The notes beneath the pieces were generated by a model, which was not told where the DNA came from, did not search any database, and saw only the letters and a list, made by a program, of their open reading frames with translations. Of a stretch of 24,640 nucleotides of DNA, positions 1 through 7,462 are shown piece after piece. The position numbers and the translations under genes were made by a program. The stretch covers positions 1 to 24,640 of the forward strand of contig CBDHFJ010000094.1 in the NCBI GenBank assembly GCA_965262315.1, written 5' to 3'. How positions within the stretch are numbered: the stretch's first letter is position 1; each line of letters opens with the position of its first letter. Source of the DNA: JBCCFK01 sp965262315. Lineage in GTDB: Bacteria; Actinomycetota; Acidimicrobiia; Acidimicrobiales; UBA8592.

Positions 1-51
1 CGAGGCGATCCCGGCCTCGATCCGCTGCATCACCCACGCCGTGTAGGCCAC
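1..51 (-). CDS. Possible 5' fragment of a further minus-strand gene
   Basis: Directly downstream of the SDR stop, one minus frame stays open to the window edge. It could start at the GTG at 51 and read V-A-Y-T-A-W-V-M-Q-R-I-E-A-G-I-A-S. The composition looks protein-like, and an operon continuation is plausible, but only 17 codons are visible and there is no clear ribosome binding site. An alternative start is the ATG at 30. No family can be assigned. Confidence 0.25.
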   Translation of the reverse strand, partial: MAYTAWVMQRIEAGIAS

Positions 52-64
52 GGACCCACGGGGG

Positions 65-841
65 TCACTGGACGTTGCCCTGCCCGCCGTCGACCGGGAT
101 CAGCTGCCCGGTGATGAAGCGCGAGGCATCTGAAGCCAGGAAGACCATGACCGGACCGAGGTCTCGGTCCGGGTCGCCGTACTCCTGACCGAGCGCGATC
201 GGGGTCATGTTCCGCCACCGCTTCTCGACCTGCTCCTCCTCGGAGGACCGGTCCCACGCGGCCTGGAACATGGGTGTCTTGATGGCCGGGAGGACGGCGT
301 TGACCCGTACGCCGTCGTTGCCCCAGGTTCCCGCCGCGGTGCGGGTCCAGGCGTGCACCGCGCCCTTCGACGCCGAGTAGGCGGCGGCACCGGGTTCGGG
401 GCGCCGCCCCGAGATGGACCCGAAGTTGATGATCGCCCCACCGCCGGCGGCCTTGATGCGCGGGTAGGCGGCCTGGTTGGTCAGCACCGTCCCCGTCACG
501 TTGACCGCGAACATCCGATCCCAGTCGGCGACCGAGACGTCGGTCGCGCTCGACGAGGCCTGGATCGCGGCGGGGTGGGCCAGCGCGTCCAACCCTCCGA
601 GGAGTGCGTCCGCCTCACCGAACGCCGCCTCGACCCTCGCCGCGTCCGCGACGTCGACCGAGACGAACGACGCGCTGCCGGCGCCGGCGGCCGAGGCCTC
701 GTCACAGACCGTTCGACCGGCCTCGTCGGTGACGTCCATGCCCACCACTCGCGCGCCCGCGTTCACATAGGCCCGGACCGTGGCCGCCCCCATACCCCGG
801 CTGCAACCGGTGACGATGATCCTCTTGCCCTCGAGCTCCAT
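65..841 (-). CDS. Short-chain dehydrogenase/reductase (SDR), 258 aa
   Basis: This is a classical-type SDR, a soluble NAD(P)-dependent oxidoreductase acting on a hydroxyl or keto group; the substrate cannot be read from sequence. The N-terminus has the Rossmann motif TGCSRGMGAA (about residues 11-20). The catalytic residues are Ser in INFGSISG and the YSASK motif, and the C-terminus has the usual IPVDGGQ. The common NNAG motif is replaced by AHPAA, which is atypical. I chose the ATG at 841 because a GGGGGAG element lies just upstream and the next residues are the standard SDR beginning; the frame stays open for longer but the extra N-terminus is not SDR-like. It is divergent from an acyl-CoA synthetase across about 250 bp, so a role in lipid, sterol or aromatic acid catabolism is possible but inferred. 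Confidence 0.88.
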   Translation of the reverse strand: MELEGKRIIVTGCSRGMGAATVRAYVNAGARVVGMDVTDEAGRTVCDEASAAGAGSASFVSVDVADAARVEAAFGEADALLGGLDALAHPAAIQASSSATDVSVADWDRMFAVNVTGTVLTNQAAYPRIKAAGGGAIINFGSISGRRPEPGAAAYSASKGAVHAWTRTAAGTWGNDGVRVNAVLPAIKTPMFQAAWDRSSEEEQVEKRWRNMTPIALGQEYGDPDRDLGPVMVFLASDASRFITGQLIPVDGGQGNVQ

Positions 842-1091
842 GACCCACTCCCCCGTTTCGATGTCAGGCTGCGAGTCTCGCGCATGGCGGTCGGAGTTCC
901 TGGACCGAGCCAGGGCCACCGCTGGAGCTGCGCGCTGGTGAGGGGCGCCGTGGTGTGGCCGGTGCGGTCCACCCTCCAGGCGGGAACCGATCGGCCGGAA
1001 GACCCGGCCCACGTGTGACCACCGTCTCAACTGCGGTACAACAGGAGCGGCGGTGTCACCGCCCTCGACCCGTGATTCACAGGAGAACACC

Positions 1092-2660
1092 GTGAAGGAG
1101 CTCGTCTACCCCCGTCTGCTGCTGCCTGCCGCAGAGCTGATGGCCGATCGGGAGTCGATGGTCTACCAGGACCATCGGGCCACGCTCGGCGAGCACACCG
1201 ATCGGGTTCTCCGGCTGTGCACGGCCTTGAAGAACGACCTCGGCGTCGGCCCGTCCGACCGGTTCGCCGTGCTGGCCCTCAATTCCAACGCCTATGTGGA
1301 GCTGTGGCACGCGGCGTTCATGGGCGCCGGTGTCGTCAACCCGCTCAACCTGCGGCTGGCGCCACGGGAGCTGGCGTACATCCTGGCCGACTCGGGCACC
1401 GAGGTGGTCTTCACCGACTTCATGTTCGCCGGCCTCGTCAAGGCGGCCATCGACATCGCCGAGGAGCCGCTCAACATCCGCCACGTCGTGATGATCGGCG
1501 AGGGTGACTACGAGGGCGCCATCTCCTACGAGGACCTCCTCAGCGGCGCCGCGGCCGACGTCCCCACCGAGCCGGAAGAGGACGACCCGGTCGTGCTCAT
1601 GTACACGGGCGGCACCACCGGTCTGCCCAAGGGCGTGCTGCACGACCAGCGGGCCCACATCCTGAACACGTACCACGCCGGCTTCTACATCGACTTCCAC
1701 AAGCGGCTGACCTGGCTGCACCAGACGCCCATGTTCCATGCCGCGTCGACCTCGGCGATCCTGTCGATCCCGGCCACCGGCGGCCTCAACGTGGTCATTC
1801 CCCTGTTCGACCCGGCCGGCGTGATCGAGCTCATACACAAGGAGAAGGTGACCTCCACGGTCATGGTGCCCACCATGGTGGGCATGGTCCTCGCGGACCC
1901 GACCTATGACCCGGCCAAGCTGGCCAGCCTCGAGCTGCTGGTCTACGGCGCGTCGCCCATGCCCGCGCCGACGCTGGAACAGCTCCTCAACGACTTCCCG
2001 GACCTGGACTTCATCAACGGCTACGGCATGACCGAGGCCGCGTCGACCGCATCGTTCCTGCTGCCCGACGATCACGTGCCGGGCAGTCCCCGCCTGCGCT
2101 CGGCGGGTCGGGCCGTGTACGGCACGTCGTTCAGCATCCGCGACGCCGACGGCAACCAGGTCCCGACCGGCGAGACCGGCGAGGTGTGGCTGCGCTCGGG
2201 TGCGCTCATGCGCGAGTACTGGAACAAGCCCGAGGCCACCGCCGAGGTGTTCGCAGGCGACTGGTACCACACCGGCGACGCCGGCTACCTCGACGAGGAC
2301 GGCTACCTGTTCCTGGTCGACCGGGTGAAGGACATGATCGTGACCGGTGGTGAGAACGTGTACTCCGTCGAGGTCGAGAACGCCCTCGCCAGCCACCCCG
2401 ACGTCGCCCAGGCCGCCGTCATCGGCATCCCCAGCGAGCAGTGGGGCGAAGCCGTCCACGCCGTCGTGGTGCTCCAGGAGGGCGCCACACCCGACGAAGC
2501 GGGCCTCATCGCCCATTGCCGCGAGTACATCGCCGGCTACAAGGTCCCCAAGTCCGTCGAGTTCCGCACCGAGCCCCTCCCGCTGTCGGGCGCGATGAAG
2601 GTGTTGAAGCGCGACCTGCGTGCTCCGTACTGGGAGGGCCGGGAGAGCGGCGTCAACTAG
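1092..2660 (+). CDS. Acyl-CoA synthetase / AMP-dependent ligase, 522 aa
   Basis: This is an ANL-superfamily adenylating enzyme that activates a carboxylic acid (probably a fatty acid) to acyl-AMP and then acyl-CoA. The phosphate-binding loop YTGGTTGLPKGV lies near residues 171-182. It is followed by NGYGMTEA, the YHTGDAGYLDEDGY motif, the hinge region DRVKDMIVTGGENVYSVEVE, and a C-terminal SGAMKVLKR carrying the adenylation lysine. The length is normal for the family. The frame is open from 1053, but the GTG at 1092 is preferred because AGGAG at 1081-1085 sits 6 nt upstream. It is divergent from the SDR and convergent, with only 10 bp between, with the DUF21 gene. Chain-length specificity cannot be told, so no symbol beyond the fadD-like class is warranted. 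Confidence 0.92.
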   Translation: MKELVYPRLLLPAAELMADRESMVYQDHRATLGEHTDRVLRLCTALKNDLGVGPSDRFAVLALNSNAYVELWHAAFMGAGVVNPLNLRLAPRELAYILADSGTEVVFTDFMFAGLVKAAIDIAEEPLNIRHVVMIGEGDYEGAISYEDLLSGAAADVPTEPEEDDPVVLMYTGGTTGLPKGVLHDQRAHILNTYHAGFYIDFHKRLTWLHQTPMFHAASTSAILSIPATGGLNVVIPLFDPAGVIELIHKEKVTSTVMVPTMVGMVLADPTYDPAKLASLELLVYGASPMPAPTLEQLLNDFPDLDFINGYGMTEAASTASFLLPDDHVPGSPRLRSAGRAVYGTSFSIRDADGNQVPTGETGEVWLRSGALMREYWNKPEATAEVFAGDWYHTGDAGYLDEDGYLFLVDRVKDMIVTGGENVYSVEVENALASHPDVAQAAVIGIPSEQWGEAVHAVVVLQEGATPDEAGLIAHCREYIAGYKVPKSVEFRTEPLPLSGAMKVLKRDLRAPYWEGRESGVN

Positions 2661-2670
2661 GCGGGGCGCG

Positions 2671-4038
2671 TCAGTGACCGGCGGTGTCGTCGGTCGGGGT
2701 TGGGTCCTCGGTCGGACGCTCGATCCTGGCGACGGTGACCCGGTTCAGCTTGTACCCGTCGACGTCCTCGACCGTGAGCTCGTGGCCCTGGACCTCGACC
2801 CGGTCGCCAACATTCGGCAGCGTGCCGGTGACGGTCAGGACCAGCCCGGCAAGGGTGGCGACACCGTCATGGTGGAGGTCGAAGCCGTAGTCGTCGCGCA
2901 GCTCGGCGAGGGTGGTCTCGCCGTCGAGTGAGACGGACCCGTCGTCGTTGGCCATCGCGGGGAGGTCGTGGTCGCCGGCGGGGTCGTCGATCAGCTCGGA
3001 GATGACGTCGTCGAGGGTGACCAAGCCGATGGTGGCACCGAGCTCGTCGACGACGAGGGCGGCGTGGACCCGCTCCTGCTTGAACCGGGCCAACAGGTCA
3101 TCGGCGGGGGTGGCCGCGCCGACGGTCGGCAGCTCGCGGACGAGGGGTGCCAGCTCGAAGGCGTCCTGTGCCGCGGCAACCCTGATGAAGTCCTTCATGT
3201 GGAGAACACCGACGACGTGGTCGAGGTCGTCGACGTACACCGGATAGCGCGAAACGGCCGATGCCTCGACCAGCCCGGCGATCTGGTCGCGGTCGGCTTC
3301 GTGGTCGATGGCCTGCATGTGGCGCCGCGACGTCATGAGCTCCTGGGCGGTCTTGTCCTCGAGGCCGAAGATGTTGTGGATCATCTCGCGTTGGAGTTGG
3401 GGGAGCTGGCCGCTCTCGGCCGACTCCTGCGTGACGATCGCCAGCTCCTCGGGAGTGTGGAGCGACATGACCTTGTCGGGCTCGGGCACGCGGATGAGCC
3501 GCATGAGGGCCAGCGCGAGCCAGTTGAGGAACGCGACGGCGGGGCGGAACACGAGACCGAAGGTGCGCATCAGCGGGTTGACCCTGATGCTCGTGCCCTC
3601 CGGCTCGCCCAACGCCAGCGCCTTGGGGATCATCTCGCCGAACACCACGTGGAGGTACGTGATGATGCTCAGCGCGACGATGAATCCGACCGTGTGGGCG
3701 GCTCCTTCGGACAGCCCGAGCGATTCGAAGGGGTCGTAGAGCCAATGCGCGATCGCGGGCTCGCCGTACATGCCCAGCCCGATCGAGGCGAGGGTGATGC
3801 CGAGCTGGGCGACCGCGATGTAGCCGTCCTTGCCGGTGGGGCGGTCGAAGACCCGCAGGAGCCACTTCGCCGCTCGGCTGCCGTCGGCCGCGAGGGCATC
3901 GATCCGTGACCGGCGGCTTCCGACCAGCGCGAACTCAGCGGCGACGAAGACGCCGTTGATGATGACCAGCGCGATGACCGCGACGATCGGCAGGATCACG
4001 CCGGTGACGACATCGACGGCGAACACGGGCGGGGTCAT
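2671..4038 (-). CDS. DUF21/CBS/CorC-HlyC membrane protein (CNNM family), 455 aa
   Basis: This is an integral membrane protein of the family often labelled hemolysin, which is related to CNNM/CorC magnesium transporters. The N-terminal DUF21 domain has hydrophobic segments starting near residues 11-35, the AAEFALVGSRRSRI stretch and the GEMIPKALAL motif. A CBS-domain pair follows (from LMTSRRHMQAID to the LVTLDDVISELI region). A C-terminal CorC_HlyC domain follows that (DGSVSLDGETTLAELRDDYG onward). Its ATG overlaps the TGA of the upstream paralogue by four bases (4035-4038), so the two are translationally coupled. Transport of Mg2+ or another divalent ion is family knowledge, not shown here. 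Confidence 0.9.
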   Translation of the reverse strand: MTPPVFAVDVVTGVILPIVAVIALVIINGVFVAAEFALVGSRRSRIDALAADGSRAAKWLLRVFDRPTGKDGYIAVAQLGITLASIGLGMYGEPAIAHWLYDPFESLGLSEGAAHTVGFIVALSIITYLHVVFGEMIPKALALGEPEGTSIRVNPLMRTFGLVFRPAVAFLNWLALALMRLIRVPEPDKVMSLHTPEELAIVTQESAESGQLPQLQREMIHNIFGLEDKTAQELMTSRRHMQAIDHEADRDQIAGLVEASAVSRYPVYVDDLDHVVGVLHMKDFIRVAAAQDAFELAPLVRELPTVGAATPADDLLARFKQERVHAALVVDELGATIGLVTLDDVISELIDDPAGDHDLPAMANDDGSVSLDGETTLAELRDDYGFDLHHDGVATLAGLVLTVTGTLPNVGDRVEVQGHELTVEDVDGYKLNRVTVARIERPTEDPTPTDDTAGH

Positions 4039-5375
4039 GCCTGCACCTCGCCATCAGGTGCGGCCGGCAGGACGAAACTCACGAGCGCGACCAGGGTGCC
4101 GTCGATGGCTTCGACCCTCATCGACGCCGGGGGCTCCCCCGATGACGCCTGCGCTGACTCGGCGGTGGCAGGTCGCAGCGGAACGATGTCGCCCACAGCG
4201 GGGCGCTGCCCGAGCTGATGCCAGACGTAGCCACTGACGGTGTCCGACGGGTCGGTGGGCAATCCGAGTCCGAAACGGTCGTTCAGTTCCCGCAGCAGCA
4301 CGTCGCCGCGCACCGATACCCGGCGGCCGGAGATCGTGATCGGGTCGAGCTCGACGTCGAACTCGTCCTGGACCTCGCCGAGAATCTCCTCGAGGGCATC
4401 CTCACGGGTGACCATCCCCGAGATCGATCCGAACTCGTTGACCACCATCGCTGCGTGAACGCCGGTGGTGGCGAAGAGGTTCATCAGCGACGGCACCTCG
4501 AACATCTCGCTGACGACCGGGGGCGTCTCGGCCACATCGGCGACGGTGCCAGCGCTCCCCCGCTGGGCCGCGAGGAACAGCTCGCGAAGGGTGACGAGAC
4601 CCGCGACCTCCTCGCCGTCGCGCATGACGGGGAACCGCGAGTACGGGGTCAGCGACAGCGTCGCCAGGGCATCGGAGATCGGCGTCGACGCTTCGACGGT
4701 GAGCAGGCCCACTCGCGGGGTCATGATCTCGCGCGCGACCCGACTGGTCACCGAGAGGGCTCCCGCCAACATCTCCTGTTCGTCGCGATCGATGAGCCCG
4801 CCCGCCGCACTCTCCTCGAACAGTCCGGCGAGCTCGGCCGGCGAATGGACGTGCGCGTGGGAGTGGTCCACGTGGAGACCGGTCCGGCGCATGATGGCGA
4901 ACGCCGACCCGTTGAACACGGCCACCAGTGGACGGAGCAGCCACTGGCTGATGCGCATCGGCGTCAGCGTGGCGATCGACAGTGCCTCGGGGTACCGCAG
5001 GGCCACGGTCTTCGGGAGCAGCTCACCCAGGACCACCTGCAGGGTGGTGATGAACAGCAGCACGACGATCACGGCGACCGTGCGGCTGGCGCCGCCGAAC
5101 CAGTCCTCGAAGAGCGGGATCAGCTGCGCCTGCCCGTAGGCGCCGGCGACCAGGCTCGACAGCGTGATGCCGATCTGGCAGGCGGCGACGTAGTTGTCGA
5201 GGCGCTTGGGGTCCTGGAGTATCGCCAAGAGGCCTTTGGCTTGCCCGCTGCCCGACTCGGCCTGCTCCTGGATTCGTGATCGCCGCGACCCGACGGTGGC
5301 GAACTCGGCCGCGACGTAGAGCGCGTTGAAGCCGACCATCACCAGAATCAACAGGAGGACGAAGACCGCTGTCAT
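4035..5375 (-). CDS. DUF21/CBS/CorC-HlyC membrane protein (CNNM family), 446 aa
   Basis: This is the first gene of the tandem pair, with the same architecture as its neighbour. It has a first membrane segment (residues 1-24), the AAEFATVGSRRSRI stretch, a second hydrophobic run around residues 100-116 and the GELLPKTVAL motif. A CBS pair spans roughly residues 215-335 and a CorC_HlyC domain lies at the C-terminus. A histidine-rich stretch, HVDHSHAHVH, lies between the membrane domain and the CBS pair (about residues 168-177) and is absent from the downstream paralogue. It could bind metal, which is inference. No Shine-Dalgarno precedes the ATG at 5375; a TAGTCT box lies 10 nt upstream, so the mRNA may be leaderless or nearly so. 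The paralogues may form a heteromeric membrane complex. Confidence 0.9.
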   Translation of the reverse strand: MTAVFVLLLILVMVGFNALYVAAEFATVGSRRSRIQEQAESGSGQAKGLLAILQDPKRLDNYVAACQIGITLSSLVAGAYGQAQLIPLFEDWFGGASRTVAVIVVLLFITTLQVVLGELLPKTVALRYPEALSIATLTPMRISQWLLRPLVAVFNGSAFAIMRRTGLHVDHSHAHVHSPAELAGLFEESAAGGLIDRDEQEMLAGALSVTSRVAREIMTPRVGLLTVEASTPISDALATLSLTPYSRFPVMRDGEEVAGLVTLRELFLAAQRGSAGTVADVAETPPVVSEMFEVPSLMNLFATTGVHAAMVVNEFGSISGMVTREDALEEILGEVQDEFDVELDPITISGRRVSVRGDVLLRELNDRFGLGLPTDPSDTVSGYVWHQLGQRPAVGDIVPLRPATAESAQASSGEPPASMRVEAIDGTLVALVSFVLPAAPDGEVQA

Positions 5376-5385
5376 CGGAAGATGG

Positions 5386-5391
5386 AGACTA
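5386..5391 (-). promoter_or_regulatory. Candidate -10 box (TAGTCT) for the DUF21 pair
   Basis: TAGTCT on the minus strand lies 10 nt before the ATG at 5375. It fits TANNNT and would give a leader of only a few bases. No convincing -35 was seen. Confidence 0.35.
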
Positions 5392-5527
5392 CCGACCAGG
5401 CGGGTCGCCGGCAGCGACCACTACTGTCGCCGTCCGGTGACATCGGGAGGAGCAGCTGCAGTACCACGCCCCGAGCGGAGCGGAAGGATCATCGGCCCAG
5501 CCGGGCACCACAGCGATCGCATCCGGC

Positions 5528-5568
5528 CCGGCCACGCCGGAGGCGTGGCCGGCGCTCCTGCGGAGCGC
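5528..5568 (-). terminator. Two adjacent GC-rich hairpins behind the tRNA gene
   Basis: A perfect 11-bp inverted repeat, CCGGCCACGCC with loop GGA, occupies 5528-5552. A second 7-bp one, GCGCTCC with loop TGC, occupies 5552-5568. Both lie just past the 3' end of the minus-strand tRNA. There is no T-run, so a terminator or tRNA-processing role is inferred from position only. Confidence 0.45.
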
Positions 5569-5570
5569 GG

Positions 5571-5654
5571 TGCCCGGGGCGGGACTTGAACCCGCACTCC
5601 CCGAAGGGAAAGGGATTTTGAGTCCCCCGCGTCTGCCAATTCCGCCACCCGGGC
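5571..5654 (-). tRNA. tRNA-Leu (anticodon CAA)
   Basis: The minus strand folds as a class II tRNA of 84 nt. The acceptor stem is GCCCGGG paired with CCCGGGC, with discriminator base A. The D-arm is TGGCGGAATTGGCAGACGC. The anticodon stem is GGGGA/TCCCT with loop CTCAAAA, giving anticodon CAA, which reads UUG. There is a long variable arm, and the T-arm GCGGG-TTCAAGT-CCCGC is canonical. The genomic bases after the discriminator are CCG, so the terminal CCA must be added after transcription. It sits in a spacer between the DUF21 pair and two tiny ORFs. Confidence 0.95.
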
Positions 5655-5687
5655 AAGGTGGCCGCCTCCGCTGAGGCGGGCGAGCGA

Positions 5688-5693
5688 AGCCTA
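5688..5693 (-). promoter_or_regulatory. Candidate -10 box (TAGGCT) for tRNA-Leu
   Basis: TAGGCT on the minus strand lies about 33 nt before the mature tRNA 5' end, a plausible distance for a short processed leader. It overlaps the stop codon of the small minus ORF. The -35 is unclear. Confidence 0.3.
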
Positions 5694-5867
5694 TCCGCCG
5701 TCGAACCCGCCCTGGCGCCCATAGAGCTCGCCGTCGCCGCGGGCCCGGGCGGCGCTGGGCGTGTCCCGAGCTGTCGTCGAGGGACCCCCGCCGCCGTGGT
5801 GATGGCTGCGGGCGACACGCCGGATTTCGGCCCGCTTCCTCATCCGTTCCATGAACCGCCGAATCAT
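5691..5867 (-). CDS. Small basic ORF of unknown function (58 aa)
   Basis: No family is recognised. The ORF starts M-I-R-R-F-M-E-R-M-R-K-R-A-E, a charged, probably helical segment, followed by a His/Gly-rich linker (HHHGGGG) and a polar tail. Codon third positions are strongly G/C, as in real genes here. A TACCCT box lies 8 nt before the ATG at 5867, which suggests a near-leaderless start; the ATG at 5873 (two codons earlier) is only 2 nt from that box and so less likely. It is divergent from the 44-aa ORF. It could be spurious, since GC-rich DNA gives open frames readily. Confidence 0.33.
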   Translation of the reverse strand: MIRRFMERMRKRAEIRRVARSHHHGGGGPSTTARDTPSAARARGDGELYGRQGGFDGG

Positions 5868-5941
5868 GTCCATCAAGGGTACTCGCGGTACGCCGATCGC
5901 CGGTTGCGGCGGTGGTTCTCGCACGGAACTGCTCGGGGGCG

Positions 5942-5947
5942 TAGCCT
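5942..5947 (+). promoter_or_regulatory. -10 box (TAGCCT) 6 nt before a start codon
   Basis: TAGCCT is followed by exactly six bases and then the ATG at 5954. The same geometry is seen at fabZ, the sigma factor and trpF. It implies a transcript starting at or next to the start codon (leaderless mRNA). Confidence 0.55.
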
Positions 5948-5953
5948 TCGGCC

Positions 5954-6088
5954 ATGTCCGCTCCCCGACGGCTCTTGCGTCGTCTCGTGCGAACTTCGTT
6001 GATCGCAGGCGCCATCGCCGTCGTCCGCGATCGTCTCATCGCCGCCAACCGGGCCAAGTACGGCCCAAAACCCCTCGATCAGGGCTGA
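5954..6088 (+). CDS. 44-aa basic/hydrophobic small protein, unknown function
   Basis: This ORF is too short for usual gene finders. It begins M-S-A-P-R-R-L-L-R-R-L-V-R-T-S-L, a strongly basic amphipathic start. A hydrophobic run, LIAGAIAVV, follows, and then a polar tail ending K-Y-G-P-K-P-L-D-Q-G. This could be a short membrane-associated peptide or a single marginal membrane helix with positive charges at the N-terminal side. There is no Shine-Dalgarno, but a TAGCCT box lies exactly 6 nt before the ATG, the same leaderless arrangement as well-supported genes in the window. It is upstream of and co-directional with fabD, about 180 bp away. Function is unknown. Confidence 0.5.
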   Translation: MSAPRRLLRRLVRTSLIAGAIAVVRDRLIAANRAKYGPKPLDQG

Positions 6089-6159
6089 TCCGCCCGGTTC
6101 GGGAGGCCATGCGACGCCCGACCCACCCACGGTGACATGCGCCACAGAATGCAACCTGC

Positions 6160-6177
6160 CGACCACACTGGTGGTCG
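6160..6177. promoter_or_regulatory. 18-bp palindrome upstream of the fab operon
   Basis: CGACCAC-ACTG-GTGGTCG is a perfect 7-bp inverted repeat with a 4-bp centre, about 94 bp upstream of the fabD start and inside the only sizeable non-coding gap before the operon. Its size fits a dimeric repressor or activator operator. The link to fatty-acid regulation is inferred from position only. Confidence 0.35.
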
Positions 6178-6270
6178 AAACGGAAACGACCGGCACCCTT
6201 GGCCTGTCGCGCCCCGCACCGAACACCTCACGTTCCCTCTGTCCCGCGCCCGAGAGGTAGTGACCACACG

Positions 6271-7452
6271 ATGATCGTCTTCATGTATCCCGGCCAGGGC
6301 TCGCAGAAGTCCGGCATGGGCCAGGCCTGGGTCGACCACCCGTCCTGGGAGCTGGTGGTCGACGCCGCCGAGACCTCCGGCCGTGACCTCGAGAATCTGC
6401 TTCTCCGAGCCGACGACGACGAGCTCAAGGAGACCCGGAACGCCCAGCTGGCGACCTTTCTCACGTCGATGGTCGTCTACGACGCCGTGCAGCGTGTCGG
6501 CGTCGAGGCCGCAGCCCACGCAGGTCACAGCCTCGGCGAGTACTCGGCGCTGACCGCGTCCGGGGCGCTGGACTTCGACGACGCTGTCAAGCTGGTCTAC
6601 GAGCGCGGCGAGGCCATGCAGATCTGCGCCGAAGCCCAGGAAGGCACGATGGCGGCAATCATCGGCCTCGACGACAACAAGGTCGAGAGCGCCTGTCACC
6701 GCGTCGACGACGACGTGTGGGTCGCCAACTACAACGCCCCGGGCCAGGTCGTCATCGCCGGCTCGCCCGAGGCCGTCGCGGCCGCCGGCGACGTGGCCAA
6801 AGAGCTCGGCGCCAAGCGGGTGATGCCGCTGCCGGTGTCGGGCGCGTTCCACACCCCGTTCATGGGTCCTGCCCGCGACCGGCTGCGCAAGGCCATCGAC
6901 CAGACCGACTTCCGAGACCCCGACCACGCGGTCTACGCCAACGTCGATGCCATCGGCCACGGCTCGGCCGCCGACTGGCCGGCCCTGCTGTCGTCGCAGC
7001 TGACCAGCCCGGTCCGGTGGCGCCAGACCCTCAACGAGCTGGAGAGCCAGGGCTTCACCACCTTCGTGGAGCTGGGCCCGGGCACCGTCCTGACCGGCAC
7101 GGTGAAGCGCACCGCCAAGGGCGCCGCCAACCTGAAAGTCAACACACCGGCCGACATCGACGCGCTTCTCGAGTCGGTGTCGGGCCAGCCCAGCAGTGGC
7201 GGTGCCGCCGTCCTCGAAGGCGAGACCCTCTTTGCCACCGAACGCCTCGTGGTCTCCCCCTGCGCCGGTGTGTTCACCGCCATCGAGCACGAGGAGCCCG
7301 GCACCCTGATCGAGGCCGGCCGCCTGCTCGGCCACGTCAACGGTGTCGAGGTCCGGAGCGCCTTCGCAGGCGAGCTCCAGGGCTTCCTGGCCGTCGAAGG
7401 CGAGCGAGTCACCGCCAGCCAGCCCATCGCGTGGCTGCGCACCCGAGCCTGA
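6271..7452 (+). CDS. fabD: Malonyl-CoA:ACP transacylase with C-terminal biotinyl/lipoyl-like domain, 393 aa
   Basis: FabD moves malonyl from CoA to acyl carrier protein to supply FAS II elongation. The N-terminal YPGQGSQ (6-12), nucleophile Ser87 in GHSLGEYSAL, and His194 in GAFHTPF are the family's hallmark residues; ELGPGTVLTG lies near 268-277. The transacylase part ends around residue 305, the usual full length. A further 75 residues (about 318-393) read like a barrel-sandwich hybrid of the BCCP/lipoyl type. Two similar half-motifs (SPCAGVF then EPGTLIEAGRLLGHV, and SAFAGEL then VEGERVTASQPIAWL) are visible, but the MKM-type lysine turn is replaced by HVNGVEV. The ATG at 6271 is chosen because MIVFMYPGQG is the family start; a purine-rich GAGAGGT lies upstream. 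It is the first gene of the fab operon. Confidence 0.93.
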   Translation: MIVFMYPGQGSQKSGMGQAWVDHPSWELVVDAAETSGRDLENLLLRADDDELKETRNAQLATFLTSMVVYDAVQRVGVEAAAHAGHSLGEYSALTASGALDFDDAVKLVYERGEAMQICAEAQEGTMAAIIGLDDNKVESACHRVDDDVWVANYNAPGQVVIAGSPEAVAAAGDVAKELGAKRVMPLPVSGAFHTPFMGPARDRLRKAIDQTDFRDPDHAVYANVDAIGHGSAADWPALLSSQLTSPVRWRQTLNELESQGFTTFVELGPGTVLTGTVKRTAKGAANLKVNTPADIDALLESVSGQPSSGGAAVLEGETLFATERLVVSPCAGVFTAIEHEEPGTLIEAGRLLGHVNGVEVRSAFAGELQGFLAVEGERVTASQPIAWLRTRA

Positions 7453-7462
7453 GGATCACGGC

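Noticed and set aside
1077..2516. A 479-residue open frame on the minus strand opposite the acyl-CoA synthetase
   Set aside because: It is rich in Val, Gly, His, Arg and Asp, with no motifs, and mirrors a well-supported gene; high GC keeps the antisense frame open.
4218..5279. A 353-residue plus-strand frame opposite the DUF21 gene
   Set aside because: Low-complexity Arg/Gly/Glu/His composition and no family signal; the minus-strand protein is clear.
5571..5654. Short protein-like frames across the tRNA (for example one starting MAELADAGDSKSL)
   Set aside because: This is the well-known translation artefact of tRNA-Leu sequence; the cloverleaf is complete.
6079..7335. A 418-residue minus-strand frame opposite fabD
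   Set aside because: FabD is certain by its active-site motifs; the antisense frame has no recognisable domain.
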